Source: Datisca glomerata (lineage: Eukaryota > Streptophyta > Magnoliopsida > Cucurbitales > Datiscaceae). From it: a stretch of DNA of 64,000 nt. A model generated the notes under the pieces. The model did no database searches. It saw only the letters and a list, made by a program, of their open reading frames with translations, and was not told the origin of the DNA. The translations under genes were made by a program, and so were the position numbers. The stretch covers positions 1,570,787-1,634,786 of the forward strand of contig QANY01011400.1 of NCBI GenBank assembly GCA_003255025.1, given 5' to 3'. This document shows, piece by piece, positions 24,501 through 37,012 of this stretch; positions within the stretch are counted from its first letter, which is position 1, and each line of letters opens with the position of its first letter.

Positions 24501-25354
24501 TGTATTTACCCTATCTTTTATGTTGCTTTAGGCGTAATGATTCCATTTATTACACTTCTTTCCTGAGGCTTGTAATCTATACAGCGAAAGAAATGAAATA
24601 AAAGAAAAATAGAAAGTACTACAATCTCCTAAATAAACACAAGATCGCAAGCTTCATTTTTAACTTCTTTCACCATTTTCTATAGGACGTTAAAAAAATC
24701 CAGGAAGTGGTGAAGCAAACAAACAACAAAAATGATGCAATAACATACAAAACCAATTGGAAACGAGATCTAAACCTCCAATTTGAAGAGCCAAAAGAGA
24801 ACCAGGGTGCTCAAATTACCCCCATCTCAAATTACTAAGAAACAAGGCAGAATTGACAAATACACAACACAACTTGCATATTATAAACCAGAAAACAGCA
24901 GACTGACGAAAAACGGAACATCTACAACACCACAAGAGACAAGATACAAAATTCTTTTTTTGATGAGTAATAAGATACGAAATTATACAGCGCAGATCAT
25001 CACAAACTCCTAATTATCCCAACCAGAGAGACTATTAGCTAGAAACATTATGAGACCCTAACGAGAATTAATAACGCGTAGCAGTGAAGGGAAAGAATGC
25101 ATACCACTGAGTTTGATAACGTCTTTTGCTTCAAACCCATAATTGATTGTGTGAAGAGGAAGGACCCAGAAGAGTCCAGACAGAAAAACCATAAAACCTA
25201 AAATTAAAAATAAGAAACACTTGAAATTGAACTCCTTAGCGACTTTACCCAGAGCCATCGAACATCCCTCACACAGAAATCCCGAAGAACCTCCACTTTC
25301 ATCCACTTCATGACTCCGCTGCTGTCGCAGATTTTGCTCTTCATTTTTCCCCAT
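21575..25354 (-). CDS. DUF7036-type membrane-anchored Pro/Ser-rich protein (C-terminal exon unresolved)
   Basis: Four exons on the minus strand join in frame: 25105-25354, 23035-23144, 22584-22949 and 21575-22213 (455 codons before the last exon). The start Met is followed by a Cys-containing segment, then one hydrophobic helix (FLFLILGFMVFLSGLFWVL, about residues 46-64). That predicts a type II or signal-anchor protein with the bulk outside the cytosol. Residues from about 85 to 260 match the plant DUF7036 pattern as I recall it, with Asn-X-Ser/Thr sites in LFNFTLNNSTSEI. The last visible exon is Pro/Ser-rich, with (PA)n and PSPAPAPAPE, like cell-wall hydroxyproline-rich proteins. It ends in SSVH at a strong GTAAGT donor, so at least one more exon is expected; candidates lie at 20153-20493. 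No biochemical role is established. Confidence 0.75.
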
Positions 25355-27301
25355 TTGCAGAGCATCTGGAACCCCTCACACTCAGTCTCTAGTCTCTATA
25401 TTTGGAAGCACAGACAAAATGTCTACTCTCTACTCTCCCTCCCTCTTACGCAGAGAGAAACAACAAGAAAGGCAGAAGTGACTAAGAAGAGAACAAGTGG
25501 TCTTGGCTGGCATGGCACTCCACTCCCTAGTTCTTTTACCATTTCTTTTTCCAATATTTTCCTATTAAATGAGTATATGTTTACAAATATTAATAATTGT
25601 AACATTTTACTTAATTTTAACCAAAATCTATACCTTTTTTAACAAATCAAATAATTTAGTAGATTCTTACTACTTGAAATCGCGTCCCCAATATATGAAG
25701 CTAACTAGTTAATCAACTGTGTTAACTGGTCTATTCAATAAATCTAGTGGTGATTTATGCATAATTTAATATATTACTTTTTTTAATTTCTTTGAAAAAA
25801 AATAAACGTTAACTAAATGGATCAAGGGTGCTCAAAGTCCAACTCGATTTTTTTTTGTTAAAAATCAAATTAAAATGAATCTAACCAAATCGAATCAAAA
25901 ATTTCGATTCAATCCTATCAGGTCGGCCTTAGTGATAAAAAAAACTAATATTTTAAAAATGTCAACACAAAAACTTGAAATTTTCAACATAATTAATGGT
26001 TTCTTAAATAAAATTTCAACATGGAAACTAAAAATACAATAAAAAATAAATTTTTTTGGTTTAATGAAATATTAACTATTCTTTGAAATAACTCGTCACA
26101 AAATATCGATTAGAGCCACAGACCCACAAGTTTATAAGTGCAGGTGTAAATGTTAAACATGGACTTTAAATTGTCTCTTTATATTAATATTTCTTTAACA
26201 CTTTGTACTTTTATTTTTGTTTTATTATTGTGTTATCTTATCCTCTATCAAATAGAATAGTATGGTCTTTTTAGGCTACCCAACGTTGATAACAAGCAAA
26301 GCTGAAAAGGAAAGGTGAAAAGAAAAAAAGGAAAAAAAAAGAGGTTGAGAATAAAGAGAGAAAACCAATTTAATCGGCAAAACTTAATTTTAATAACATA
26401 GAAAAAATTTCCTCCACTTAACCAAATGTTAATTTAATTAATATGCTCACCAAATAGTACAAAGTCACATTTTGCTCATTTAGAATATTTCCTTTTCTTT
26501 TTCTTTATGATTCTTTTTGGTAATGAAAATTGTAGATTATCTTAGTCAATTGAATTACTATAAAAGAGATTGAAAGTATGAGTGTGAGATTATCATGTTT
26601 AGTTGCACGAGAAAATCTAATACATTACTATTCTAACCGAGCGATCATCAGGAGAAAATTAGTATTCTCATACATGAACTCAGATCCCACTCTATGCCTA
26701 TCCCCGTTGTCAAGAAAAAAAGTGTAAGACTTCTGGAGTATATATTCATATGAAGATTTGAGAATCATTCTTTATGCTTGATGCAGTGATGAGTAGACTA
26801 AATTTGGCTAATAGGATTCGTGGACGTGGAATTTTGCAATTGATCAGCACTAATCATGCGCCTCAACTACGCGTTTTGAAACAATGTTAACAATTCTATT
26901 GGTTTTATCGTGTGATTAAGATCAGGGTGGCCATGTCGCCAACCCTTTAAAAAAATTATCTGTCATATCTCTATATACATTTGTTGTGTTTTTTGTTCTA
27001 AATAACAAATGTATTTTACAAATTTTATACTAGTTTTGTGCTCAAATTGAGATTGGAAAAGTATAATATGCTCCTTCTAACTTTAAAATCCAAAAGAATT
27101 TAAACTTTATATATTGTAATACGTATTGCTATATGTTAGTTGACATAAAATTTAATTTTGTACAAAAATTACACCAGTTCGAGGGTGTGCCTTAAGAAAA
27201 CACACACAAAACACAAACCAACAAAGAACACAAACTAGCTAGAAAATAGCCTACCAACACAAAGCAACAAACTGAAACTCAGTTTTCAGAAAATGTAAAG
27301 A
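25355..27301. other. Intergenic, no gene seen
   Basis: Promoter side of the DUF7036 gene, then about 1.6 kb of AT-rich DNA without recognisable coding, LTR ends or hairpins. Confidence 0.5.
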
Positions 27302-29342
27302 CTACAAGTTCCAATTCTCATAAATCCTAAGATACTCATCCATCCTATGGACTTTAGTGATAAACCACAATCTCTCTCTTATCATTCTTGAAATCTTCTT
27401 GATAATGAGAGAAGACTCAACAATTTTCCTAAGGAAGACTCTTATTTCTCTCAGTCCATACACAATGTATGAAGATTGTAAAACACAGTTTAACAAACTG
27501 TGACTTAAGATCCTTATTAGCAGCAGCCTCCAGAAACTAGTGGTGAAGAGAACTCCATGACATGTGGAAACAAACCAAATCACACTTGGCCAGCAAGGTA
27601 TTCAAGATGTGTCTAGTGGCTGGACATGAACAAAAGAGGTGTTGTTTCTTAAGAGCAAAACACGCATGATTGATCTGAGCTAGGATACCATCTATCTAAT
27701 ATGTCCTTTGTTCCCAGTCTATTATGGCAGGCTAACCAAGATATGAAAGAGCATTTAAGGATAAAACCTTTCAACCAAACCAACTTAGTCCAACCCAGAC
27801 TCTATTTAAGGGAGACAAGAGCATTGTAAGTGCTTTTAGTTGAGAAATTACCTTTAATGTCTGGGAGCCAGTACCAAGTATCTTCCTGATTTTCATCAGG
27901 AGCAAGGAGGTCAAGATGGACTCCCTAATGGTGCAATCTGTTTCTCAAACTAGTATTAGGCCATCTCCATGCCCCATTACTAATTAGAACTGACAATTTT
28001 GTTAACATATCCCAATATGTTACATGCATTATGTCAGATTCACCTAGATTCAACAATACACCAATGGGGTGCCAATGGTCATTCAAAATACTGATATTGT
28101 TGCCAGCCCCTTCCTTAACACTGCAAAAGAACTGATTTTATCCCCAATCTTCAAAATTGTCTTCCATGACCATTTAGGATTAAAGTTATTTTTATTAGTG
28201 AAGATGGAGTGACTCTTAATAAGATTTGTATGGCACCAAGCTATCGAGAGAGAGTCTCTAGGTCTACAAGTCAACCTCCAAAAGTGTCTTGACACAGCAA
28301 CACTGTTCCAAGAATTTAAGTCCCTCAAACCTAGCCAACTTTCATTGTAAGGAGAACAAACTTGCTCCTAGGCTACGTTAGCACGTTTAATAGCTGGAGC
28401 ATTACCATTCTAAAGAAATTTCTTAGCACAGCTTTTATCTCTTTGAGAACTTGCTTTGGAAGGATGAAAATATCAGCCCAATAACCCTAAATTGCCATCA
28501 GAATTGCTTTGATCAACTGGAGTCTTCCTACATATGAAATGAATTTATTCTCCCAGATCTTAGTTTTATGCACAATTTTATCTATTAACAGCTCACAATG
28601 AACCCTTCTAAGCCTTGATGAAATGAAGAGAACTCCTAAATATTTAACCGGGAGTTCACCCTTTGAGAAACCTGTCTCCTGTAAAATCTCACCCTGAAAC
28701 AGTAACATTTACACCAGAGAAAAAACATGGCTTTTAGTCTCATTAGGTTTTAAAACAAACATAACAGTAAACAAATCCATGCTAGCTTTAATACCATGTG
28801 TACAGAGCTTAAATCTCCTTTAGAGAAAATCAGTAGATCATCAGCAAAGCTTAACTAACAATCCCATTTCTTCTACATCTCCAGTGGTAATTAAAAGAGG
28901 GGAGAGAAGCAAAATATTTCAAAATGCTTGTTAAAACCTCCATAATCAGGACAAGCAGATAGGGAGAGAGAGGATCACCTTGTCTAAAGCCCCTCCCTCC
29001 ATTGAAAAATCCCTGGATATCACCATTAATGTTGACAGAGTATGTTGGGAAGTTACACACTCCATGACCCAATCTATATATCTACTAGAGGCATACCAGT
29101 CCTTTGAAGGACTCTACCCAAGAAGAATCAACTCACATGATCATAAGCTTTTTGAAGGTCCACTTTAAGGGTACATCTAGGATAAGGAGATTCTCTATGA
29201 TTCTCATAATTTCTTGAATTAACAATATATTATCAGCGATAGACCTTCCCAGAACAAATGTAGTTTGGTTTGTGCTAATAAGACTACGCAGTACATTTTT
29301 TAGTCTATTTGCTATCATTTTTGTAATGCATTTATATATCAA
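27302..29342 (-). mobile_element. 5'-truncated LINE (non-LTR retrotransposon) reverse transcriptase remnant
   Basis: Minus-strand fragments in RT order. At 29133-29342: YKCITKMIANRLKNVLRSLI, then NQTTFVLGRSIADNILL. At 28851-29072: GRGFRQGDPLSPYLLVL. The active-site FADDLLIFSKGD is encoded at about 28815-28850, followed by LPVKYLGVLF and WENKFISYVGRLQLIKAIL at 28487-28708. The zf-RVT region follows at 28083-28328 (NSWNSVAVSRHFWRLTC), and a tail at 27302-27583. The endonuclease and ORF1 are absent, as is usual for 5'-truncated LINE copies. Frameshifts make it inactive. No poly-A tail was seen at its 3' (left) side, so the left edge is approximate. Confidence 0.85.
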
Positions 29343-30443
29343 ATAACAACATCATATAGATCTAAATTCAGTGATTAAAGTAGTGTTTTGGACATTTAAT
29401 ATATGTAGATAACAATTATTGTTATATGACTTCTCACCACACAATACTTTATAATTTTTTTATCTATCGTTACAGAATTGTTATGATGTAGGTACTACAG
29501 AGGGGGGAAATCCATTTGGCCATAACGTCAACAAAGACATAAGATTCCTATTAGGATACCCACAAAAGCCTATCCACGTGATCGCATCAGAGTCATGTGT
29601 CGAAGTAGGATTCACGTCACCATTTCCTCCCTGAGGTTCGTGATAGCATCTCTATCAACATGTCTCAAACCAACCACAACACTTGCGTACATCAGACCAT
29701 GACTTTAGTCTGCACGACGTACAACCTCAGCCTGCATTAACCGCTTGACTAACTAGATGAGTCATACTTTGACTAAGAAACAAATTTGAGACAAAGACTC
29801 ATCTTAGTGACCACATAGATAATTAACATGAAAACTCTATATGGAAAGGTTCTCACAATGTTGAGGTGATATTTAAGAGTCCACTCGTATGGAAACTCTT
29901 AATATCTAATCAAAATATAGACCTCATTCAATGGTACCATAAGAGAATCCCTAAAATACCTCCCTAGTCTGAGAAAAATAGGGAATGGTATTGGATAATT
30001 GACATGCTTCCTGAAATGTCTTAATCATCATTAATGACAGACTTTGGGAGATGGACACCAAATCCTAAATCTCATATCCTACAAATAGATTGTGCTTCTC
30101 TCATAACACGATATTGACTCTCCCAACTCTCTCTTACTGTTACTCTTCTAAAATACTTTCATAATTTGATCGTCAAAGTGTATTCAGATGGACATCATAC
30201 CATTGCGAAGTTCAATACTTTTGTGATCATCTTTCTATTAGTGTTTTTAGATTCCAAGATGATTCATTAAGAGATGTGGGGTAGTCATTCAACGCTCTAT
30301 TTTCTATAACAACATGTATATGATTTATAAAACCAGTACTGATCCAACCAATTATTGAAAGTGAGGAATTGGCCTAGCGGATAATAGTGATCAGTTTGAG
30401 ATTGAGTGACAATCATCATTGAGTTCATAGTATAAGGAAAGTC
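29343..30443. other. Unassigned repeat-like DNA, possible gypsy LTR relic
   Basis: No gene. The stretch 30120-30180 ends in TAATTTGATCGTCAAAGTGT, which resembles the conserved GACTTGAGCGTCGGAGTG block of plant gypsy LTRs. Termini were not found. Confidence 0.3.
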
Positions 30444-30679
30444 TGATCAACCAAAAATCAAGCAATAACTTGGAGCCAATTCCCTCCATCCATTGAGGAT
30501 CTAAATTGATATTCTGTAATTCCTTTTTATTGCCATATTATGTAATATAATTATAGGCAGATTTTTTGCTTTTCTTTCTATGTAAATCTTTGATATGTTG
30601 TGTTATATAATATGTAACCTTAATGAATAAAATTATCTAACTTCATTACCAAAAAGCTTTTGCATACATTCTCCTTATA
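30444..30679 (+). repeat. Copia-A 5' LTR
   Basis: Starts TGATCAACC; ends CTCCTTATA just before the PBS. Matches 45085-45320. Confidence 0.82.
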
Positions 30680-30692
30680 TGGTAAAGAGCAC
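30680..30692 (+). promoter_or_regulatory. Copia-A primer-binding site
   Basis: TGGTAAAGAGCAC, a decayed form of TGGTATCAGAGCAC, immediately after the 5' LTR. Confidence 0.65.
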
Positions 30693-30743
30693 TAAAGGCT
30701 CCAAATGAGCAGTTTTCTCTCTCGTTTCTTCTTCAATCCTTGT

Positions 30744-31740
30744 CATGGCAAAAAACATCTCATAAACCACACAAATTCTAGCCACTTCAGTCATCATTGT
30801 AGCTTTAGCTACTCCCAGTAATCAAATGAGCCTCATTTCTTCAATGCAATAGTTTGAAACTTACCTAAAAAAAATATCTTTCTTGGATAGCCCAATTTCA
30901 CTCTCTCCTTTTTTGTTATGAACTACTTGGGTTTATTAACGGTTTTCATCTCTGTCCATCAAAGACTCACACTCAGGCACACAATCACAGTTTAGGCAAG
31001 ATAAACCACTACTTCATGACATTTTTGCATCCCTAGTTTAGGCAAGATAAACCATTGTTTCATGACATTTTTGCATCCCTATCTGAACTCATTATGCCCC
31101 TTGTAGCCTCAGCCAAGACCTCTAGCGAAGCTTGGTCCATATTGGCAAAAATTTATGCCAACGGATCTCGATCGTATGTGTTGTATCTTAAAGATCAACT
31201 CACAGATACTCATGGAATAAAATCAGTGGATGAATATCTTCAATCTTTGAAAGCAATGGCATATGAACTTGCACTCATAAAGGCACCAATTTGTGAAGAA
31301 TATCTTATTATGTATACTCTCAAAGCATCATAAACGAATTTAAAGAAATCATTGCTATTGCCCATACTTGTGACAAAAGAACTCTATGATAAGTTGATTG
31401 ATCATGAAGAATTCCTCAAGCGTGAAGAGTAAATTACCAAAACAACACTCATTACTGTCAATGTATTACTCGACATCTTGGTAATAATCGATATACCTTC
31501 TTAAGAAATCGTTGTTGCTCAATCAACTCAAACTCCTACCCAATAAAGGAGTGGAACAACTCAATCTGGAAGTGACAAATTCTCCATCAACTCTAACCCA
31601 ACTAAATTTACTCCACAAGGACAATCAGCCACTAACATACAGAAACCCACAATTATTTGCCAATTTTGTGAAAAGCTCAGACACCATGTAACCTCAGATT
31701 TTAACATTTGCCTCTTCACCAGCCATACGAGTCAAGATGA
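30744..31740 (+). pseudogene. Copia-A gag remnant
   Basis: The clear part is the frame at 31055-31333, a UBN2-type Gag: EAWSILAKIYANGSRSYVLY, LKDQLTDTHGIKSVDEYL, then CEEYLIMYTL. Downstream, about 31655-31710 encodes ICQFCEKLRHHV, a decayed zinc knuckle. A 46-bp tandem duplication (30991-31082) and several stops break the frame. Confidence 0.75.
30991..31082 (+). repeat. 46-bp tandem duplication in Copia-A gag
   Basis: Units 30991-31036 and 31037-31082 begin TTTAGGCAAGATAAACCA and end TTTTTGCATCCCTA. They differ at four bases. Confidence 0.9.
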
Positions 31741-31899
31741 TATCGTTCTCTATTTATTGTCTTATGTGTTCCTTCTATTAAAAGATCTTATTTTAGTTTC
31801 ACAATTTTATAAATCTAATAATACATCTATTGAATTTTCCCTTATTATGTTGTTGTGAAGGATCACACTATGAGTATACCTCTCATTCACAGTCGAACT

Positions 31900-32711
31900 G
31901 AAATAATGAATATGAGTGGTGTCAAACAGAAGTTGTAGCATGGCCAAAGCATGCATATGTTAGCATTAGAGCATCCCTTGATAATTGGCATGGTCACTTT
32001 CTCTAAAAATTCTTTAATATCTAGTTCGAATAAATATATTCCTTTACTTTCATGTGGCTCATCTAGTCAATTTAATTGTGATATTTGTAAAAAAAATCTA
32101 CAAGCAACCATTAGACACTCCTACTCTTAAAAGTCATGACTCTCTAAATTTAATTTATATAGATGTATGGGGTCCTTCACCAGTATAATCCATGGATGAC
32201 TTTCATTATGTTATCTTTGTAGACTACTTCACAAAATATGTTTGGTTTTTTCGTATGACTCATCAACCTGATGTGTCTTTAGCATTTTTCCTAAATACAA
32301 AATTATAGTTGAAAAGTTCTTCAAATCCTCTAGCACTACCATTTACATGGATGGTGGAGGTGAATATAAAGGATTAAAATCATTTTTTGAGATCCCATGG
32401 TGTGCAACACATAGTCTCTCCTCCTTATACCGCTTAACACATCATTTCTGCCGAAAGTCATCATCCTCACATTTTAGAAACGAGTCTCACTTTATCATAC
32501 AAAGCCTCACTTCCTTCAATTTTTTGGTCCCATGCATTTTTTGCCATCACTTGTATCATCAATAGAATACCCACCCATATCTTAGACTATAAATCACATT
32601 TTGAAGCCCTATTTCATTAGAAACCAAATTATTCTAAACTTTGGGTGTTTGGGTGTTTATGCTTCCCTTTGTTACAACCTAATTCGTTGGAACCATGTTC
32701 TAAGCCATATA
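31900..32711 (+). pseudogene. Copia-A integrase remnant
   Basis: Motifs in order: SLNLIYIDVWGPSPV (first catalytic Asp region), VIFVDYFTKYVWFF, MDGGGEY (second Asp region), then SHAFFAITCIINRIPTHIL and KLWVFGCLCFPLL. Several stops and frame shifts. The coding resumes after insertion B1 with AYECFNTKTKNIFISRHVEF (35670-35735). Confidence 0.8.
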
Positions 32712-33850
32712 TATTAAGAATGTGCCCTAAAAAGTACTTAAATTCTATTGTATTTATCAAGACATTTAATTCTAACTAATAATAAACATTTTCTTCTTAT
32801 ATTATATTTCTTTAAACATTCTTGTAAATAGTCCACAAACACTTGATTTTTGGGTCCTATGGAGTTTAGCTCATTGGAACAATGTATTTAGCCAAAAAAA
32901 TTTTATGACTTGAAAACATTCATTATTCATAGTATAGTAAAGCTAGATGCTTTGCTAAGATAGACTGTAGTACATTAACTCTATTATGTAGGGTGACTTA
33001 TCTTGGTCATTAGGTAAAGTACTTAGTTAATGTACTACCGCATCAAATGCAATTGAATGGAAGAATGAGTTTGATTATCTTAAGAAAATCATAACTCATT
33101 GTTATTATATTATGTGTGCTCTTAACCTTGAGAGACTTATGAACTCATATTTAATGGTTCAATTGTTTTGATATACTATGGTTGAGATTCTAAGAGTCAA
33201 TATATATGTAGGTTGGATGACTGAATTGTTAGATAGTGAGAATGCATAGATTCTCAATCGTAAAGTCTATCGACACTTTTAAGTAAGTAACATAATATTA
33301 TTGACAGAATTCATTTATGTGATCATAACAATCTAACTACATAGTATATGTAATAGTATAATTAAAGATTTGATAATTTTATTTGAGACATCACATATAG
33401 AATTTATCATAGTTGATCAATAGAACGAGATTTGGAACTCGAAAAACAAGAGGTGCGTATATTAGTAAAATAATACTTTATCTATTTATATGTAGTGTTG
33501 TATTATGGAGGAACAACACATAGTGAATAATAGATAGATGATAATTACATTGAGTAATATAAAATGTGAATGGAATTCAACTGCAACTTTATATTAGCGT
33601 TAATTTTAGTTAATAATTAATAAATCTGATAATGAGTTTGGTTGGTATAGTTTGTTAATCATTTAGTCGTGAGAATTTTTATCCTTGTGGTCCCCGAGCT
33701 AGCTTATAGGTTATGAGTATTGTCATAACGGTAATAAATATGTACGACATGGATACCTAGTAGTCAACTGAATTGGTCTGAATTATTAATTAAAATGAAT
33801 TTAAATAGTTTTAGTTAAGAGAATTTTCGGTCCCAACCGTTGGATTTCAC

Positions 33851-33860
33851 TATATATAAG
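33851..33860 (+). promoter_or_regulatory. TATA box of LTR B1
   Basis: TATATATAAGAGGC in the middle of the LTR, the usual form of a plant LTR promoter. Confidence 0.5.
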
Positions 33861-34084
33861 AGGCTTCTCTAAAAAATTAGTGTGAAGTCATTTGGCACCA
33901 CTAGTGAGAGAAGAGAAAACTCTGAGAAGATAATCCTTCTCCCCAACCAAAAATTAGAGGGACGATAAGAGAGATATTTCTTCCAAGTGCCCATACATTG
34001 CTATTCGATTGATGACCCAAGGAATAGCGAGAAAGATCACAGTGGTTTATGGCAAAACATGTGGTCGATAGCTCTGTTGGTGAA

Positions 34085-35404
34085 GACGTGTTCTATACGC
34101 ATATAATACGCGAATATTTACAAATTCATATAATACTCTATGTTCCAGTATTTTTCCCAAAGACACGGATTTATACGCGTATTTTTAGGTCAGGAAGTAT
34201 AATTCACGTACTTATTCGGTATGCGAATTATACGGTTGAATTATGTGCCCAAATTCAAACACCCTTCTCGTGTATTTTGCTCTTCTCTGTTCTCTCTTTC
34301 TGTCCCCGTAGAAGGGGGCTTATACGCTGAGCTGACAGACCTCAGAATGATTGTGAGAGAGAGATAGAGGCTGAGAGAATTAGGTGGGTTTTGTTTTGTT
34401 CGTGTTGCAGAGACATTTGGGGAAGAAGATTAAAGGAGATGCTAGGGTATAAACACTGTACCGTACATGGATTTAATCTACTCTTTGATCATCTCTTATG
34501 GACCTCCATAAGAGATGATCAAGGGTGCTTTCAACAATTGTATGGTACGTCACCTGTACCATAAAATTTTTTAAAAGATTGCAATTAGAATTTTGAGTAA
34601 ACCGTGTAGCTCGTCAGCTTAATGGTTCAATATTCCCTGTATTGTAAAAGATTAAAATTAGAATTTTGAATCAACCGTGTAGCTCGTCATCTTGTGAAAG
34701 AAATTGGAGTGCATGGGAGGCAGCCCAAACGAAAAAGAGAAATAGATTGACACCGACAATGTTGGATGATTTGGTGTACGTGAGAATGAACTCTTCGATG
34801 ATGACAATGTATAAGGATCGTGAAGTGCTGTATATGACGCCTATTGATCTTTTTAAGATCAATCCATTTGCTGAAGAAGGATTTGAAGAAGAACCAGAAT
34901 ATTTTTTTGAAGAATAACCATTTGCTTTAGATGACATGAGCTTGTGCATCTGGTCTGAGCTACTTCGTACCCTAAACGAATCTTGTTTTGATGAAATTTT
35001 ACCACCCGACGATCCCATTATTTGATAGTTTTTAGTAATTCAATTAGTTTTTATGGATCGAATATTTTGGATTAATGACTATATTTTGTATAAATAGAAT
35101 ACTATTAATTGATCAATATATTTTAGTTTATGAAAATGTTTAAGAAATTTGTAGAATGATATTTTTTGTCATATTCATAATATATTGTTATATTAATATT
35201 TATTTATAAATTTTAAAGCCATATTTTTAGTACCGAATTTTTGAAAAGAAAACGTATAATACTCATTTAAAATCCGTATCCGAATTTTTACGTATCACGT
35301 ATTATTGACCGAATTTTAGTCAAATATTTGACCGTTAAATTCCTAAATTATACATGTCAAATAATACTCCATACTTTTTCCGTCCTCGAATTAACTAACT
35401 ATGG
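34085..35404 (+). mobile_element. hAT transposon fragment inside LTR B1
   Basis: The frame at 34666-34917 carries the hAT C-terminal dimerisation signature: SSSSCERNWSAWEAAQTKKR then NRLTPTMLDDLVYVRMN. Both flanks are rich in short CGAATTATACG/CGTATTATACG motifs, typical of hAT subterminal repeats. This block is missing from the equivalent place in B2, which marks it as an insertion. The rest of the transposase is absent, so it is a deletion derivative. The ends are approximate. Confidence 0.65.
34485..34522. repeat. Perfect 18-bp palindrome with 2-nt spacer
   Basis: TTGATCATCTCTTATGGA (34485-34502), CC, then its exact reverse complement (34505-34522). Lies in the hAT fragment. Confidence 0.95.
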
Positions 35405-35649
35405 TCGACAGTGACGGTTGACGGTGGTCGACGACACTGTGGAGCAGCGGCTTCTCACGAATTTTATGGTTTAATGCGTAAATCGAGAGTATGGTCACAC
35501 ATCAATGGGGGATCAAATTTTGCTAAGAAAAACTCTTATATTTTGGTTCACGCATCAAATATATGATTATTATGCTTGATAGATTAGATTGTTTAATAAT
35601 TAAATTTTAAAATCGTGAGAGTTTTCGCTATGCCAATTCCTTTAATATT

Positions 35650-36162
35650 GTGTGGGAAATTCTAATATCAACAATGCATATGAATGCTTCAACACAAAAA
35701 CAAAAAATATTTTCATTTCACGTCATGTTGAGTTCATTGAATCGACTTTTCCATCTAATGCACAAAGTCATCCACGCTTTCCACCTCTTAAAGCTTTAAT
35801 AACCACATTGGCATCACCCCCCCCCCCTCATGCACTAGAGCCACCTCCCTTCATAATTCCTATGCCGACCACATAACCTCCTCATGATAATAGACCATTG
35901 TCAATTGATACTTCTGATGCTAATACTTTTACGTGTAACCTTGCAGCTCTATCTCATAGTGACAGCGCAAACTCAATCAATGTTATGCCTGTGGCTGGAC
36001 GTGAATGTGAGAGTACTCTCGAGTGTTAGGCTGTACCACCTCAAATCACCCCATGCCGTCCGAATTGCTTAGTACTCATAAAATGACTACTCGTTCACAT
36101 GATAATATTTTCAATCCCAAACATTTGAACCATGTCACTAAAATCATATTCCACCCCCTCTT
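35650..36162 (+). pseudogene. Copia-A segment between integrase and RT
   Basis: AYECFNTKTKNIFISRHVEF is the usual copia linker after integrase. It is followed by Pro-rich sequence with a C10 run at 35817-35826, then HMTTRSHDN near 36090. It ends at the TSD GAACC of element C and continues in frame-like order after it. Confidence 0.7.
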
Positions 36163-36167
36163 GAACC
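36163..36167. repeat. Left TSD of element C (GAACC)
   Basis: Identical to 42341-42345 on the other side of the element. Confidence 0.93.
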
Positions 36168-37000
36168 TGTTGTGTGTAGAGATGGAATAAGATGCTTTCA
36201 TTCACCAACAATTACAAGAAAATATGGGACGATTACAACTTAATTGCAACAGAAATGATTACAACATAATTTATTTGATCTAATAAACAAATAAAACAAA
36301 AAATGATTACAGCAAATTAAGAACGGAAAATACGATGTAGATCGATGATTGCTCGAAAGCAATGTCCTAAAGACAATAATCGTCCTCCATAGGGTGTTTG
36401 GAGACTACGACGAATCGTTTCTGCAGGATACAACGATCTAAGCCAGAGTACAGTAACCGATTACTCTGACCCTCACAGAACTCATTTGTATTTCTCTCAA
36501 TATGCAGGATGCTTTTGTTTTCGTGTTTTCCTCTCTTAAAAAACGAAGCTAATAATGCCTTATTCTATATATAACGTTTTTAGCTTGGAGAGTAAGCCAA
36601 ACTTGAAGATAAACTAGAATCAGATTTATGATGATATTGTGGGATAATGGAGATATTTAATTATCTTCTACAGATAATCACTCTCCAAATAAATCAAAGA
36701 AAATTTATTCAAAAATAAATCTTTTGACCGTATCGTACCGAGCCGAGTCGGCCGGACGAACGGCGGCGGCGCGCGCGTGTGAAGGGAGGACCATGTGCCA
36801 TCTAGGTTCTCTCTTCCCCAGAAAATGTGGGGTGCCCCTTTGGGTTAACCCTAAGGCATGAATGTTGAGTTTATAAACCCAACATTCTATCCTTGAGTTT
36901 CCAATGTGGGACAAATACTCACTCTATTTCACATCGCACACTTTTATTCAATTTTCAATCTTTCTTTGATTCTTCTTCTCTTCTTTTTTTCTCTCCAACA
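36168..37000 (-). repeat. Element C 3' LTR
   Basis: TGTTGTGTGTAGAGATGG to CTCTCCAACA. Contains the short palindrome TGTTGAGTTTATAAACCCAACA. Immediately followed at 37001 by the PPT (minus strand TCATGTGGGGGAT). Frames inside it are not genes. Confidence 0.92.
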
Positions 37001-37012
37001 ATCCCCCACATG
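37001..37012 (-). promoter_or_regulatory. Polypurine tract of element C
   Basis: The minus strand reads TGTGGGGGAT up to the LTR start TGTTGG. Confidence 0.7.

Larger units (their letters stand above)
32712..35644 (+). mobile_element. Solo LTR B1 (copia-type), itself split by a hAT fragment
   Basis: 32712-34080 and 35405-35644 align with solo LTR B2 (42612-44140), including GTCCTAAAAAGCAC-like starts and TTTTCGCTATGCCAATTCC-like ends. Likely TSD ATATA (32707-32711) and ATATT (35645-35649). The host integrase frame runs up to it (CSKPYI) and resumes just after it, as expected of an insertion. A TATA box lies at 33851-33860. No internal region is present. Confidence 0.78.

Noticed and set aside
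35817..35826. Homopolymer C10 as a possible regulatory site
   Set aside because: Simple expansion within Pro codons of a dead copia linker.
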